Below, piece by piece: positions 1-7,272 of a stretch of DNA of 7,797 bases (positions are counted from its first letter, which is position 1; the number at the start of each line of letters is the position of its first letter). A program made the position numbers and the translations under genes. The DNA is taken from assembly GCA_025936615.1 (NCBI GenBank), contig JAICSZ010000085.1, positions 1-7,797 of the forward strand, written 5' to 3'. This stretch comes from Pedococcus sp. Lineage in GTDB: Bacteria > Actinomycetota > Actinomycetes > Actinomycetales > Dermatophilaceae. Below the pieces are notes generated by a model. It ran no database searches and was not told the DNA's origin. It worked only from the letters and a program-made list of their open reading frames with translations.

Positions 1-1
1 C

Positions 2-1030
2 TCGGCGGATCTCGCCAGCTCAACCAACACCATCGTCAAGGGTGCGCCGAGCTTCTCGGCCGAGGATTACGCGGGTCGCAACTTCCATTTTGGAATCCGC
101 GAGCACGGCATGGGCGCGATCATGAACGGCATCGCCGCGCACGGCGGCACCCGCGTCTTCGGCGGCACGTTCCTGACCTTCTCCGACTACATGCGCCCGG
201 CGGTGCGGCTCGCGGCGATCCAGCAGGTGCCGGTGACCTACGTCTGGACCCACGACTCGATCGGCCTCGGCGAGGACGGTCCGACCCACCAGCCGGTCGA
301 GCACCTCGCGGCGCTCCGGGCCATCCCGGGGCTCGACGTGGTCCGGCCGGCCGACGCCAACGAGACGTCAGCGGCCTGGGGCCAGGTGCTGCGCAACGCG
401 CGGCCGGCGGCCCTGGCGCTGACCCGCCAGCCGCTGCCCACCATCGACCGCAAGCACCACGCCAGCACCAAGGGCGTGGCCAAGGGCGCGTACGTCCTCA
501 TCGACGGCGGCGCCAGCGGCAAGGAGACCCCGGAGGTCATCCTCGTCGCGACCGGCTCGGAGGTCTCCATCGCGCTCGAGGCGAGGGAGCGGCTCGAGAA
601 GGCAGGCACCCGCACCCGCGTGGTGTCGATGCCCTGCCGCGAGTGGTTCGAGGACCAGACCCGCGCCTACCAGGACAAGGTGCTGCCCCCGTTGATCCGG
701 GCCAGGGTCAGCATCGAGGCCGCGGTCTCGCTGGGCTGGCACGACATCGTCGGCGACGCAGGGCGGTGCGTCAGCCTCGAGCACTTCGGGGCCTCCGCCG
801 ACTACAAGACCCTCTACAAGGAGTTCGGGCTCACGCCCGAGGCAGTCGTCACGGCGGCCAGGGACTCCATCAAGGCCGCCGGGGCGACCGCGGGCCACAG
901 CGCGGCGGCGCGGGTCACCGAGACCAGGCCGCGGGCCGCCGGCTCGCTCGAGCGCGCCAAGGACACCACCACCGACACCACGACCAAGAAGAGCGCGGCC
1001 ACCAAGAGCGCCGCGAGCAAGGGGAACTGA
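2..1030 (+). CDS. tkt: Transketolase, C-terminal half (5' end outside window)
   Basis: Thiamine-diphosphate enzyme of the non-oxidative pentose phosphate pathway; it moves two-carbon ketol units between sugar phosphates in the cytoplasm. The frame is open from base 2, reading [10 protein letters not shown], so the N-terminal cofactor domain and the start lie off the left edge; 342 residues are visible, about half of a normal transketolase. The FGIREHGM motif carries the glutamate (codon 101-103) that activates the thiamine pyrimidine ring. [19 protein letters not shown] (about 251-307) is the conserved substrate/cofactor segment. The C-terminal domain runs through [15 protein letters not shown] and ends near [20 protein letters not shown]. 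Beyond this is an unusual tail of about 48 residues (884-1027) with DTTTDTTT and [11 protein letters not shown] repeats, not part of the normal fold. It is the first visible gene of the operon and ends one base before tal. Identity is certain; the role of the tail is unknown. Confidence 0.97.
   Translation, partial: SADLASSTNTIVKGAPSFSAEDYAGRNFHFGIREHGMGAIMNGIAAHGGTRVFGGTFLTFSDYMRPAVRLAAIQQVPVTYVWTHDSIGLGEDGPTHQPVEHLAALRAIPGLDVVRPADANETSAAWGQVLRNARPAALALTRQPLPTIDRKHHASTKGVAKGAYVLIDGGASGKETPEVILVATGSEVSIALEARERLEKAGTRTRVVSMPCREWFEDQTRAYQDKVLPPLIRARVSIEAAVSLGWHDIVGDAGRCVSLEHFGASADYKTLYKEFGLTPEAVVTAARDSIKAAGATAGHSAAARVTETRPRAAGSLERAKDTTTDTTTKKSAATKSAASKGN
962..1018 (+). repeat. Short in-frame tandem repeats in the transketolase tail
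   Basis: Two adjacent repeats lie in frame at the 3' end of tkt. A 12-bp unit (962-973 and 974-985) differs at one position and encodes DTTT twice. After one lysine codon, a 15-bp unit (989-1003 and 1004-1018) encodes KSAAT then KSAAS, followed by another lysine. The tract is rich in Lys, Ala, Thr and Ser and is predicted to be disordered. Repeat slippage is a plausible origin (inference). Confidence 0.8.
1019..1024 (+). promoter_or_regulatory. Ribosome binding site of tal
   Basis: AAGGGG lies 7 bases before the GTG at 1032, inside the last codons of tkt (Lys-Gly). It supports the GTG as the tal start. Confidence 0.7.
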
Positions 1031-1031
1031 A

Positions 1032-2156
1032 GTGACTGACAACACCGCACTGAAGGCACTCGCCGACAACGGCGTCTCCGTGTGGCTCGACGACCTCTCG
1101 CGGGAGCGGATCGAGTCCGGCAACCTGCAGGAGCTCATCGACACCAAGGGCGTCGTGGGCGTGACCACCAACCCTTCGATCTTCCAGACGGCGCTCGCCA
1201 AGGGCGACGCCTACGACGAGGAGCTGCGCGGCTTCGCCGCCAAGGGTACGGGCGTCGACGAGACCGTGTTCGAGCTGACCACCGAGGACGTGCGCAACGC
1301 GTGCGACATCATGCGTCCCGTCTTCGACTCCACCGGTGGCGTCGACGGCCGCGTCTCGATCGAGGTCGACCCGCGGCTGGCCACCGACACCGCCAAGACC
1401 GTGGAGCAGGCCAAGCAGCTGGCCCAGGCCGTCGACCGGCCCAACGCGTACATCAAGATCCCGGCCACGGTCGAGGGCCTGCCCGCGATCTCGCAGGTGC
1501 TGGCCGAGGGCATCAGCGTCAACGTCACGCTGATCTTCTCCCTCGACCGCTACCGCGGCGTCATGAACGCCTTCCTCACCGGCCTGGAGCAGGCGCGCGA
1601 GGCCGGCAAGGACCTCTCGCAGATCTACTCGGTCGCCAGCTTCTTCGTCTCCCGGGTGGACACCGAGGTCGACAAGCGGCTCGACGCCATCACCGGCGAC
1701 AAGGCAGCCGAGGCGTCCGCGTTGAAGGGCAAGGCAGCAGTGGCCAACGCACAGCTCGCCTACCAGGCCTACGAGGAGGTGTTCGCCACGCCCCGCTGGA
1801 AGAACCTCGCCGACGACGGTGCCAACCCGCAGCGTCCACTGTGGGCCTCCACCGGGGTGAAGAACCCCGACTACCCCGACACCCTCTACGTCACCGAGCT
1901 CGTCGCCCCCGGCGTGGTCAACACCATGCCCGAGAAGACCCTCGACGCCGTCATCGACCACGGCAAGATCACGGGCGACACCGTGACGGGCAGCTACGCC
2001 GAGGCGGCGCGGGTGCTCGACGAGCTCGAGGCCCTCGGGGTGTCCTACTCCGACGTCACCGCGGTCCTCGAGAAGGAGGGCGTGGAGAAGTTCGAGAAGT
2101 CGTGGAACGAGCTGCTGACCGAGGTGCAGGCCGACCTGCAGAAGGCCGCGAAGTGA
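1032..2156 (+). CDS. tal: Transaldolase
   Basis: Moves a dihydroxyacetone unit from sedoheptulose-7-phosphate to glyceraldehyde-3-phosphate, linking the pentose phosphate pathway to glycolysis. The 374-residue protein has the long actinobacterial form. It starts [10 protein letters not shown], then GVTTNPSIF (residues 43-51, the transaldolase signature). The Schiff-base lysine is K142 in AYIKIPAT (codon 1455-1457). [13 protein letters not shown] and [19 protein letters not shown] are further family blocks, and [22 protein letters not shown] lies near residues 274-295. The GTG start is chosen because it has a well-placed AAGGGG and lies one base after the tkt stop, and because the protein then begins as the family does. 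The stop overlaps the pgi start by 4 bp. In some bacteria this domain is fused to the type of Pgi encoded next. No key residue is missing. Confidence 0.97.
   Translation: MTDNTALKALADNGVSVWLDDLSRERIESGNLQELIDTKGVVGVTTNPSIFQTALAKGDAYDEELRGFAAKGTGVDETVFELTTEDVRNACDIMRPVFDSTGGVDGRVSIEVDPRLATDTAKTVEQAKQLAQAVDRPNAYIKIPATVEGLPAISQVLAEGISVNVTLIFSLDRYRGVMNAFLTGLEQAREAGKDLSQIYSVASFFVSRVDTEVDKRLDAITGDKAAEASALKGKAAVANAQLAYQAYEEVFATPRWKNLADDGANPQRPLWASTGVKNPDYPDTLYVTELVAPGVVNTMPEKTLDAVIDHGKITGDTVTGSYAEAARVLDELEALGVSYSDVTAVLEKEGVEKFEKSWNELLTEVQADLQKAAK
2141..2145 (+). promoter_or_regulatory. Ribosome binding site of pgi
   Basis: GAAGG lies 7 bases before the GTG at 2153, inside tal. It helps fix the pgi start, which matters because the pgi frame stays open far upstream. 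Confidence 0.5.
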
Positions 2157-3793
2157 GCTCACTCGGCGTGGTCGCCTCGGGTGCGGCCGCCGACGCCATC
2201 GCCGCGAAGGTGCCCGAGCTCGTGGAGGCCAGGTTCGCGAGCTGCCTGTTCGCGCAGGACGCCACCCTGTGGGGCGCCGAGGCGGAGTCCGAGGCGGCCA
2301 TCCGGCTGTCGTGGGTCAACCTCCCCCGCAGCTCCCGGCCCCTGCTGGGTGAGATCTCGGCGCTGCGCGACCAGCTCCGCTCCGAAGGGGTCGACCGCAT
2401 CGTGCTGTGCGGCATGGGCGGCTCGTCGCTCGCACCGGAGGTGATCTGCGGGACGGCCGGAGTGGACCTCGTGGTGCTCGACTCCTCGCAGCCCGACATG
2501 GTCCGGGATGCGATCGTCGACCTCGAACGAACAGCGGTGGTGGTGTCCAGCAAGTCCGGGTCAACCGTGGAGACCGACTCACAGCGCCGAGCCTTCCAGG
2601 CTGCCTTCTCCGACAAGGGGATCGACCCGACCACGCGCATCGTGGTCGTCACGGACCCTGGCAGCCCGCTCGACGAGGACTCCCGCGCGGGCGGCTACCG
2701 CGTCATCAACGCGGATCCCAACGTGGGCGGACGCTACTCCGCGCTCACCGCGTTCGGGCTCGTGCCCTCTGGTCTCGCGGGGGCGGACATCGAGGCGCTG
2801 CTCGACGACGCGGAGGCGGTGGCGGACGTGCTCAGCGCCGACGACGACGCCAACCCCGGGCTGCGGCTCGGCGCGGCGATGGCGGGCGCCGAGCCGTTGC
2901 GCGACAAGCTCGTCCTCGTCGACGCAGGGACGTCGATCAAGGGCTTCCCCGACTGGGCCGAGCAGCTCATCGCCGAGTCCACCGGCAAGCAGGGCACCGG
3001 CATCCTCCCCGTCGTGGTGCCGGCACCCGGCCCGTCCAGGCCACCGGCCGACGTCACGGTCGCCCGTCTGGTTGCCGACGACGCCGACGACACCCAGGAC
3101 GACACTGAGCGCGTCGTGGACGCGGACCGCTCGACCGTCGAGGTCTCGGGGCCGCTCGGTGCCCAGCTGCTCATGTGGGAGGTGGCGGTCGCCGCCGCGG
3201 GAAGGCTGCTCGGCATCGACCCCTTCGACCAGCCCGACGTCGAGAGTGCCAAGAAGGCCGCCAGGGGCCTGCTCGACCAGGCCGGTGCCGAGGCCGAGGC
3301 GGCCGCCTTCACCGACGGCGCCGTGGAGGTGCGCGCGCTCGGCGGCGACTGGCTGGGCGATGCGAAGACCGTCCCCGACGCCGTGGGTGCCCTGCTCTCC
3401 CAGCTCGACCCCGAGCACGGCTACGTCGCAGTGATGGCCTATCTCGACCGGCTCGTCGACACCCGGCTCGCCGAGGTGGCCGGCCACCTCGCCGACCGCG
3501 CGCACCGACCCACCACCTTCGGGTGGGGGCCGAGGTTCCTGCACTCGACCGGTCAGTTCCACAAGGGCGGCCCTCCGGTGGGCGTCTACGTCCAGGTCAC
3601 GACGGTGCCGCACGAGGACCTGGCCATCCCCGGCCGGGAGTTCACCTTTGGGCAGTTCATCGCGGCGCAGGCAGCCGGAGACGCCCAGGTGCTGGCCGAG
3701 CACGGCCGCCCGGTGCTGCGCCTGCACCTCGTCGACCACGACGCCGGCCTGGCCCAGGTGATCTCTGCCCTCTCGGGCCAGGGCGACGCATGA
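2153..3793 (+). CDS. pgi: Glucose-6-phosphate isomerase, Tal-Pgi type
   Basis: Interconverts glucose-6-phosphate and fructose-6-phosphate; here it probably recycles fructose-6-phosphate from Tkt/Tal back to Zwf (inference). The protein has 546 residues from the GTG that overlaps the tal stop (GTGA). SIS-type sugar-phosphate motifs appear in order: [12 protein letters not shown] (86-97), [12 protein letters not shown] (132-143), [16 protein letters not shown] (188-203, Pgi signature 1), [16 protein letters not shown] (271-286, signature 2 region) and [15 protein letters not shown] (356-370). A further segment of about 175 residues carries [13 protein letters not shown] (461-473) and [11 protein letters not shown] (492-502). 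This layout resembles the C-terminal half of bifunctional Tal-Pgi proteins more than E. coli Pgi. An acidic insertion lies at residues 309-325. The frame is open upstream to 1082, but that stretch is the Arg-rich shadow of tal. Function is strongly supported; which histidine is catalytic is uncertain. Confidence 0.92.
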   Translation: MSSLGVVASGAAADAIAAKVPELVEARFASCLFAQDATLWGAEAESEAAIRLSWVNLPRSSRPLLGEISALRDQLRSEGVDRIVLCGMGGSSLAPEVICGTAGVDLVVLDSSQPDMVRDAIVDLERTAVVVSSKSGSTVETDSQRRAFQAAFSDKGIDPTTRIVVVTDPGSPLDEDSRAGGYRVINADPNVGGRYSALTAFGLVPSGLAGADIEALLDDAEAVADVLSADDDANPGLRLGAAMAGAEPLRDKLVLVDAGTSIKGFPDWAEQLIAESTGKQGTGILPVVVPAPGPSRPPADVTVARLVADDADDTQDDTERVVDADRSTVEVSGPLGAQLLMWEVAVAAAGRLLGIDPFDQPDVESAKKAARGLLDQAGAEAEAAAFTDGAVEVRALGGDWLGDAKTVPDAVGALLSQLDPEHGYVAVMAYLDRLVDTRLAEVAGHLADRAHRPTTFGWGPRFLHSTGQFHKGGPPVGVYVQVTTVPHEDLAIPGREFTFGQFIAAQAAGDAQVLAEHGRPVLRLHLVDHDAGLAQVISALSGQGDA

Positions 3794-5334
3794 GCCCTGC
3801 CCAGGTGAGCCAGGACCACAACCCCCTGCGCGACCCCCGGGACAAGCGCCTCCCCCGCATCGCCGGCCCGTGCGGGCTGGTCCTCTTCGGCGTCACCGGC
3901 GACCTGGCCCGCAAGAAGCTCATGCCGGCGGTCTACGACCTCGCGAACCGCGGGCTCCTGCCGCCCGGGTTCGCGCTCGTCGGGTTCGCCCGGCGCGACT
4001 GGGCCGACCAGGACTTCGGCAAGATTGTCTACGACGCGGTCAGGGCGCACGCGCGCACCCCGTTTCGCGAGTCCGTGTGGCGCAACCTGGCCGAGGGGTT
4101 CCGCTTCGTGCCGGGCACCTTCGACGACCCCAACGCCTTCGACCTGCTGGCCGAGACCGTCAAGCGGCTCGAGGACGAGCGCGGCACGGGCGGCAACCTG
4201 GCCTTCTACCTGTCCATCCCGCCGGGCTTCTTCGACGTCGTCTGCAAACAGCTCGAGCGCTCCGGCCTCAGCAAGCCGGCGGGGGACTCCTGGCGCCGAG
4301 TGGTCATCGAGAAGCCGTTCGGCCACGACCTCGAGAGCGCCCGCAAGCTCAACGCGATCGTCGAGGGGGTCTTCCCCCCGGACTCGGTCTTCCGCATCGA
4401 CCACTACCTCGGCAAGGAGACCGTCCAGAACCTGCTGGCGCTGCGCTTCGCCAACCAGATGTTCGAGCCGGTGTGGAACGCCAACTACGTCGACCACGTG
4501 CAGATCACCATGGCCGAGGACATCGGCATCGGTGGGCGGGCCGGCTACTACGACGGCATCGGGGCGGCGCGCGACGTCATCCAGAACCACCTTCTGCAGC
4601 TGCTGGCGCTCACCGCGATGGAGGAACCGGTGTCCTTCGCCGCCGGGCACCTGCGCGCCGAGAAGGAGAAGGTGCTGTCGGCCGTGCGGCACCCCAAGGA
4701 CCTGACGAAGTCGACGGCGCGCGGCCAGTACGCCGCGGGCTGGCAGGGCGGCGAGCAGGTCATCGGCTACCTGGAGGAGGACGGCGTCGCCAAGGGCTCG
4801 CGCACCGAGACGTATGCCGCGATGAAGGTCGAGATCGACTCGCGCCGCTGGGCGGGCGTGCCGTTCTACCTCCGCACCGGCAAGCGGCTCGGCAAGCGGG
4901 CCACCGAGATCGCGGTCGTGTTCAAGAAGGCGCCGCACCTGCCCTTCAACGACACCGCCACCGAGGAGCTGGGGCAGAACGCGATCGTGATCCGCATCCA
5001 GCCCGACGAGGGCATCACGATGCGGTTCGGCGCCAAGGTGCCGGGCGCCCAGATGGAGGTCCGTGACGTCACCATGGACTTCGGCTACGGCCGGTCCTTC
5101 ACCGAGTCCAGCCCGGAGGCCTACGAGCGGCTGATCCTCGACGTGCTGCTGGGTGACCCGCCGCTGTTCCCCCGCCATGAGGAGGTCGAGCTCTCGTGGC
5201 AGATCCTCGACCCCGTCGAGGAGCACTGGGCCCGCCAGAAGGAGCGCTGCGAGAGCTACCCGTCGGGAGGATGGGGCCCCGCCAGCGCCGACGAGCTGAT
5301 GCGCCGTGACGGCCGGACCTGGAGGATCCCGTGA
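3790..5334 (+). CDS. zwf: Glucose-6-phosphate 1-dehydrogenase
   Basis: Catalyses the committed, NADPH-forming step of the oxidative pentose phosphate pathway: glucose-6-phosphate to 6-phosphogluconolactone. The protein has 514 residues, a typical length. The N-terminal Rossmann fold has the nucleotide-binding GVTGDLARKKLMP (34-46). VIEKPFGHDL (172-181) and RIDHYLGKE (202-210) form the substrate site, with the Asp-His pair D204/H205 (H205 codon 4402-4404). The second active-site histidine is expected at H267 in QNHLLQLL. The C-terminal domain continues through FYLRTGKRL to DPVEEHWA. The ATG start is chosen because it overlaps the pgi stop (ATGA), has AGGG six bases before it, and gives the usual lead-in NPLRDPRDKRLPRIAGPCG. 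An open frame upstream to 3175 is Arg-rich and is a shadow of pgi. It is followed directly by its partner opcA. No anomaly was seen. Confidence 0.98.
   Translation: MSPAQVSQDHNPLRDPRDKRLPRIAGPCGLVLFGVTGDLARKKLMPAVYDLANRGLLPPGFALVGFARRDWADQDFGKIVYDAVRAHARTPFRESVWRNLAEGFRFVPGTFDDPNAFDLLAETVKRLEDERGTGGNLAFYLSIPPGFFDVVCKQLERSGLSKPAGDSWRRVVIEKPFGHDLESARKLNAIVEGVFPPDSVFRIDHYLGKETVQNLLALRFANQMFEPVWNANYVDHVQITMAEDIGIGGRAGYYDGIGAARDVIQNHLLQLLALTAMEEPVSFAAGHLRAEKEKVLSAVRHPKDLTKSTARGQYAAGWQGGEQVIGYLEEDGVAKGSRTETYAAMKVEIDSRRWAGVPFYLRTGKRLGKRATEIAVVFKKAPHLPFNDTATEELGQNAIVIRIQPDEGITMRFGAKVPGAQMEVRDVTMDFGYGRSFTESSPEAYERLILDVLLGDPPLFPRHEEVELSWQILDPVEEHWARQKERCESYPSGGWGPASADELMRRDGRTWRIP
5321..5325 (+). promoter_or_regulatory. 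Strong ribosome binding site of opcA
   Basis: GGAGG sits 5 bases before the GTG at 5331, inside the last zwf codons. It is the strongest Shine-Dalgarno sequence in the operon, which would suit near-equal production of OpcA and Zwf (inference). Confidence 0.75.
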
Positions 5335-6512
5335 TCGTCGACCTGCCCAGCACCACCACGGTGGCGGTGAGCAAGAAGCTCGTGCAGCTGCGCCAGGACG
5401 TCGGCGCGATGGCCCTGAGCCGGGTGCTCACCCTGGTGGTCGTCGTCGACGAGGACGACGCCGAGGAGGCCATCGACGCCGCCAACGACGCGAGCCACCA
5501 GCACCCGTGCCGGATCATCGCGGTCGTGCTGAGCAACAAGCGTGGCAAGTCCAGGCTGGACGGCCAGATCCGTCTCGGCGGGGACGCCGGGGCGAGCGAG
5601 GTCGTCGTGCTGCGGCTGTTCGGTGCGCTGACCGACCACGGCCGCAGCGTGGTGACGCCGCTGTTGCTGCCCGACTCCCCCGTCGTGGCGTGGTGGCCCA
5701 CCGAGGCGCCCAGCAACGTCTCCCAGGACCCCATCGGTGCCATGGCCCAGCGGCGCATCACCGACGCCGCCGAGGCCAAGCAGCCGAAGGTGGCGCTGAA
5801 GAACCGTGCCAAGACCTATGCCGAGGGCGACACCGACCTCGCGTGGACCCGCATCACCCTCTGGCGCGGCCTGCTCGCTGCGGCACTCGACCAAGCTCCC
5901 TACGAGCCGGTGACCGAGGCGACCGTCACCGGCGGCTCGGACTCGCCCTCCACCGACCTGTTGGGCGCGTGGCTCGCAGAGGCGTTGCGCTGCAAGGTGA
6001 CCCGCGCCAGGACCAGGGCCGGCACCGGCACGGTCAGCGTGCGCCTGGAGCGCCGCAGCGGCGCCATCGACCTGGTCCGGCCCGACGGCAACACCGCCAC
6101 CCTCGCCCAACCCGGCCAGCCCACCCGACGCATCTCGCTGCCGCGCAGGGGCACTGCGGAGTGCCTCGCCGACGAGCTGCGCCGACTCGACCCCGACGAG
6201 ATCTACGCCGAGGCGATCTGCAAGGGCCTCGCCAAGCTGGGTTCGCGCACTGTGACCGCCAGTGAGGCGGTGCGCGACGGCGACGCACCCTCGGTCGACG
6301 AGGCCGAGCGGGAGGCCCGCCGGATAGCGCGCAAGAACCGCGCAACCGGCAGCTCGACCATGGTCGCCACGTCTCCCCCACCGGAAGCGCCCGACGACAA
6401 GACCGTCAAGAAGGCCGCGGCCCGCAAGCTGGCCAAGGCGACCGGGGACGAGGCGACCGCGGCCAAGGCGACCGGTGACAACGCGACCGCGGCCAAGGCG
6501 ACGAAGTCGTGA
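5331..6512 (+). CDS. opcA: OpcA, glucose-6-phosphate dehydrogenase assembly/activator protein
   Basis: OpcA binds glucose-6-phosphate dehydrogenase and affects its assembly and activity; in cyanobacteria it acts in redox control of the enzyme. The family is recognised by VVAWWPTEAP (118-127), the following DPIGAMAQRRITDA, and DLAWTRITLWRGLLAAALD (169-187), and by its place directly after zwf. The conserved domain ends near residue 310. After it comes a tail of about 75 residues (from codon 6291) that begins with a charged stretch DEAEREARRIARKNR and ends in a Lys/Ala/Thr-rich repeat, making this protein (393 residues) longer than the roughly 300-315 I expect. Cysteines are at 60, 221, 278 and 297; the tail has none, so a C-terminal redox pair as described for cyanobacterial OpcA is not present. 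The GTG start overlaps the zwf stop (GTGA) and has GGAGG in front of it. Confidence 0.93.
   Translation: MIVDLPSTTTVAVSKKLVQLRQDVGAMALSRVLTLVVVVDEDDAEEAIDAANDASHQHPCRIIAVVLSNKRGKSRLDGQIRLGGDAGASEVVVLRLFGALTDHGRSVVTPLLLPDSPVVAWWPTEAPSNVSQDPIGAMAQRRITDAAEAKQPKVALKNRAKTYAEGDTDLAWTRITLWRGLLAAALDQAPYEPVTEATVTGGSDSPSTDLLGAWLAEALRCKVTRARTRAGTGTVSVRLERRSGAIDLVRPDGNTATLAQPGQPTRRISLPRRGTAECLADELRRLDPDEIYAEAICKGLAKLGSRTVTASEAVRDGDAPSVDEAEREARRIARKNRATGSSTMVATSPPPEAPDDKTVKKAAARKLAKATGDEATAAKATGDNATAAKATKS
6431..6503 (+). repeat. 30-bp in-frame tandem repeat, about 2.4 copies, in the opcA tail
   Basis: Units at 6431-6460 and 6461-6490 agree at 27 of 30 bases, and a third, partial copy starts at 6491 (GGCCAAGGCGAC). 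The period is a multiple of three, so the protein shows a 10-residue repeat, KATGDEATAA then KATGDNATAA, ending KATKS. The repeat probably arose by slippage or unequal exchange and may vary in copy number between strains (inference). Confidence 0.88.
6495..6498 (+). promoter_or_regulatory. Probable ribosome binding site of pgl, within the opcA repeat
   Basis: AAGG lies 10 bases before the GTG at 6509, in the last partial repeat copy. A GAAG at 6503-6506 is too close to be likely. The site is weak, so translational coupling through the 4-bp overlap is probably important. Confidence 0.4.
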
Positions 6513-7252
6513 GCGGGGCATCGCCGGAGGCCGCCGTCGTCGTCCACCCGAGCAAGCAGTCGCTCGCCGACGCCGCGGCTGCGCGCCTGGTCACCGCACT
6601 CCTCGACGCGCAGGCGCAGGGCCGGGAGCCACACGTCTGCCTCACCGGGGGCTCTATGGGCTCGGCGATCATCGCCTCGCTAGCCGCGCTGCCTGCCCGC
6701 GACGCGGTCGACTGGTCGCGCGTCTCTGCGTGGTGGGGCGACGAGCGCTACCTCCCGGCCGGTGACCCCGAACGCAACGACACCCAGAACGACGAGGCCG
6801 GCCTGGGCGACCTCGGGCTCGACCCCGCGCGGGTGCACCGCGTGCCGGGGCCGGAGACCAGCGAGTCCGCCGAGGACAGCGCCGCACAGTACTCCGCCGC
6901 CGTCCGCAGTGGTGGGGGTGGCGAGTTCGACGTGATGATCCTGGGCGTCGGGCCGGACGGCCACGTCGCGTCGCTGTTCCCCGGACACCCCGCACAGCTG
7001 ACCACGGACGAGATCGCGGTGGCCGTGCACAGCTCCCCCAAGCCGCCGCCGGACCGGGTCTCGCTGACCTTCGAGTGCCTGCGCCGCTCGACTCGGGTCT
7101 GGTTCCTGGTCGCGGGCGCCGACAAGGCGCAGGCGGTCGCCAACGGCGTGCGCGGGGCGACGCCGGACGTGTCCTCCGCCGCACAGGTGCACGGCAGTGC
7201 GCAGACCCTCTGGCTCATCGACGCCGAGGCGGCAGCCGACCTGCCGGGCTGA
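6509..7252 (+). CDS. pgl: 6-phosphogluconolactonase
   Basis: Hydrolyses 6-phosphogluconolactone made by Zwf to 6-phosphogluconate. The protein has 247 residues, normal for the Pgl family (related to glucosamine-6-phosphate isomerases). Motifs in order: CLTGGSMG (44-51, phosphate binding), AWWGDERYLPAGDPERN (74-90) with R80, LGVGPDGHVASLFPG (145-159) with the probable catalytic H152 (codon 6962-6964), SPKPPPDRVSLTFE (176-189) and a final GSAQTLWLID block. The GTG start overlaps the opcA stop (GTGA) and gives the usual short lead-in before VVVHPSKQSLADAAA. It is the last gene of the operon; the next gene runs the other way. No key residue appears to be lost. Confidence 0.97.
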   Translation: MSGASPEAAVVVHPSKQSLADAAAARLVTALLDAQAQGREPHVCLTGGSMGSAIIASLAALPARDAVDWSRVSAWWGDERYLPAGDPERNDTQNDEAGLGDLGLDPARVHRVPGPETSESAEDSAAQYSAAVRSGGGGEFDVMILGVGPDGHVASLFPGHPAQLTTDEIAVAVHSSPKPPPDRVSLTFECLRRSTRVWFLVAGADKAQAVANGVRGATPDVSSAAQVHGSAQTLWLIDAEAAADLPG

Positions 7253-7272
7253 GGCGGTCCCGCGCTCCCCGC
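7253..7272. other. Short gap between convergent stop codons of pgl and rbpA
   Basis: Twenty C/G-rich bases separate the pgl TGA from the rbpA TAA (read on the other strand). No stable hairpin followed by a T-run is visible in either direction. Any terminator must be Rho-dependent, lie inside the coding regions, or lack a U-tract. Confidence 0.6.

Noticed and set aside
1082..2152. Open frame continuing the pgi frame upstream through tal, which could suggest a much longer or fused protein
   Set aside because: The translation is Arg/Gly/Pro-rich with no family motif, tal occupies the region in another frame, and GTG at 2153 with GAAGG gives the normal Pgi start.
2150..2160. Programmed frameshift joining tal and pgi into one protein
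   Set aside because: No slippery heptamer is visible at the junction, and a GTG start with its own ribosome binding site explains pgi.
3175..3789. Open frame continuing the zwf frame upstream through the end of pgi
   Set aside because: Arg-rich, without motifs, and fully overlapped by conserved Pgi sequence; the ATG at 3790 gives the typical Zwf N-terminus.
6431..6503. CRISPR-like or regulatory repeat array
   Set aside because: The copies are directly adjacent with no spacers, and the period keeps the opcA frame, so it is a coding repeat.
915..6521. Long minus-strand open frames opposite tal, pgi, zwf and opcA (up to 546 codons)
   Set aside because: High GC at third positions keeps antisense frames free of stops. 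Their translations are low-complexity Gly/Val/Leu/Asp/Arg sequence without recognisable domains, while the plus-strand genes are certain.
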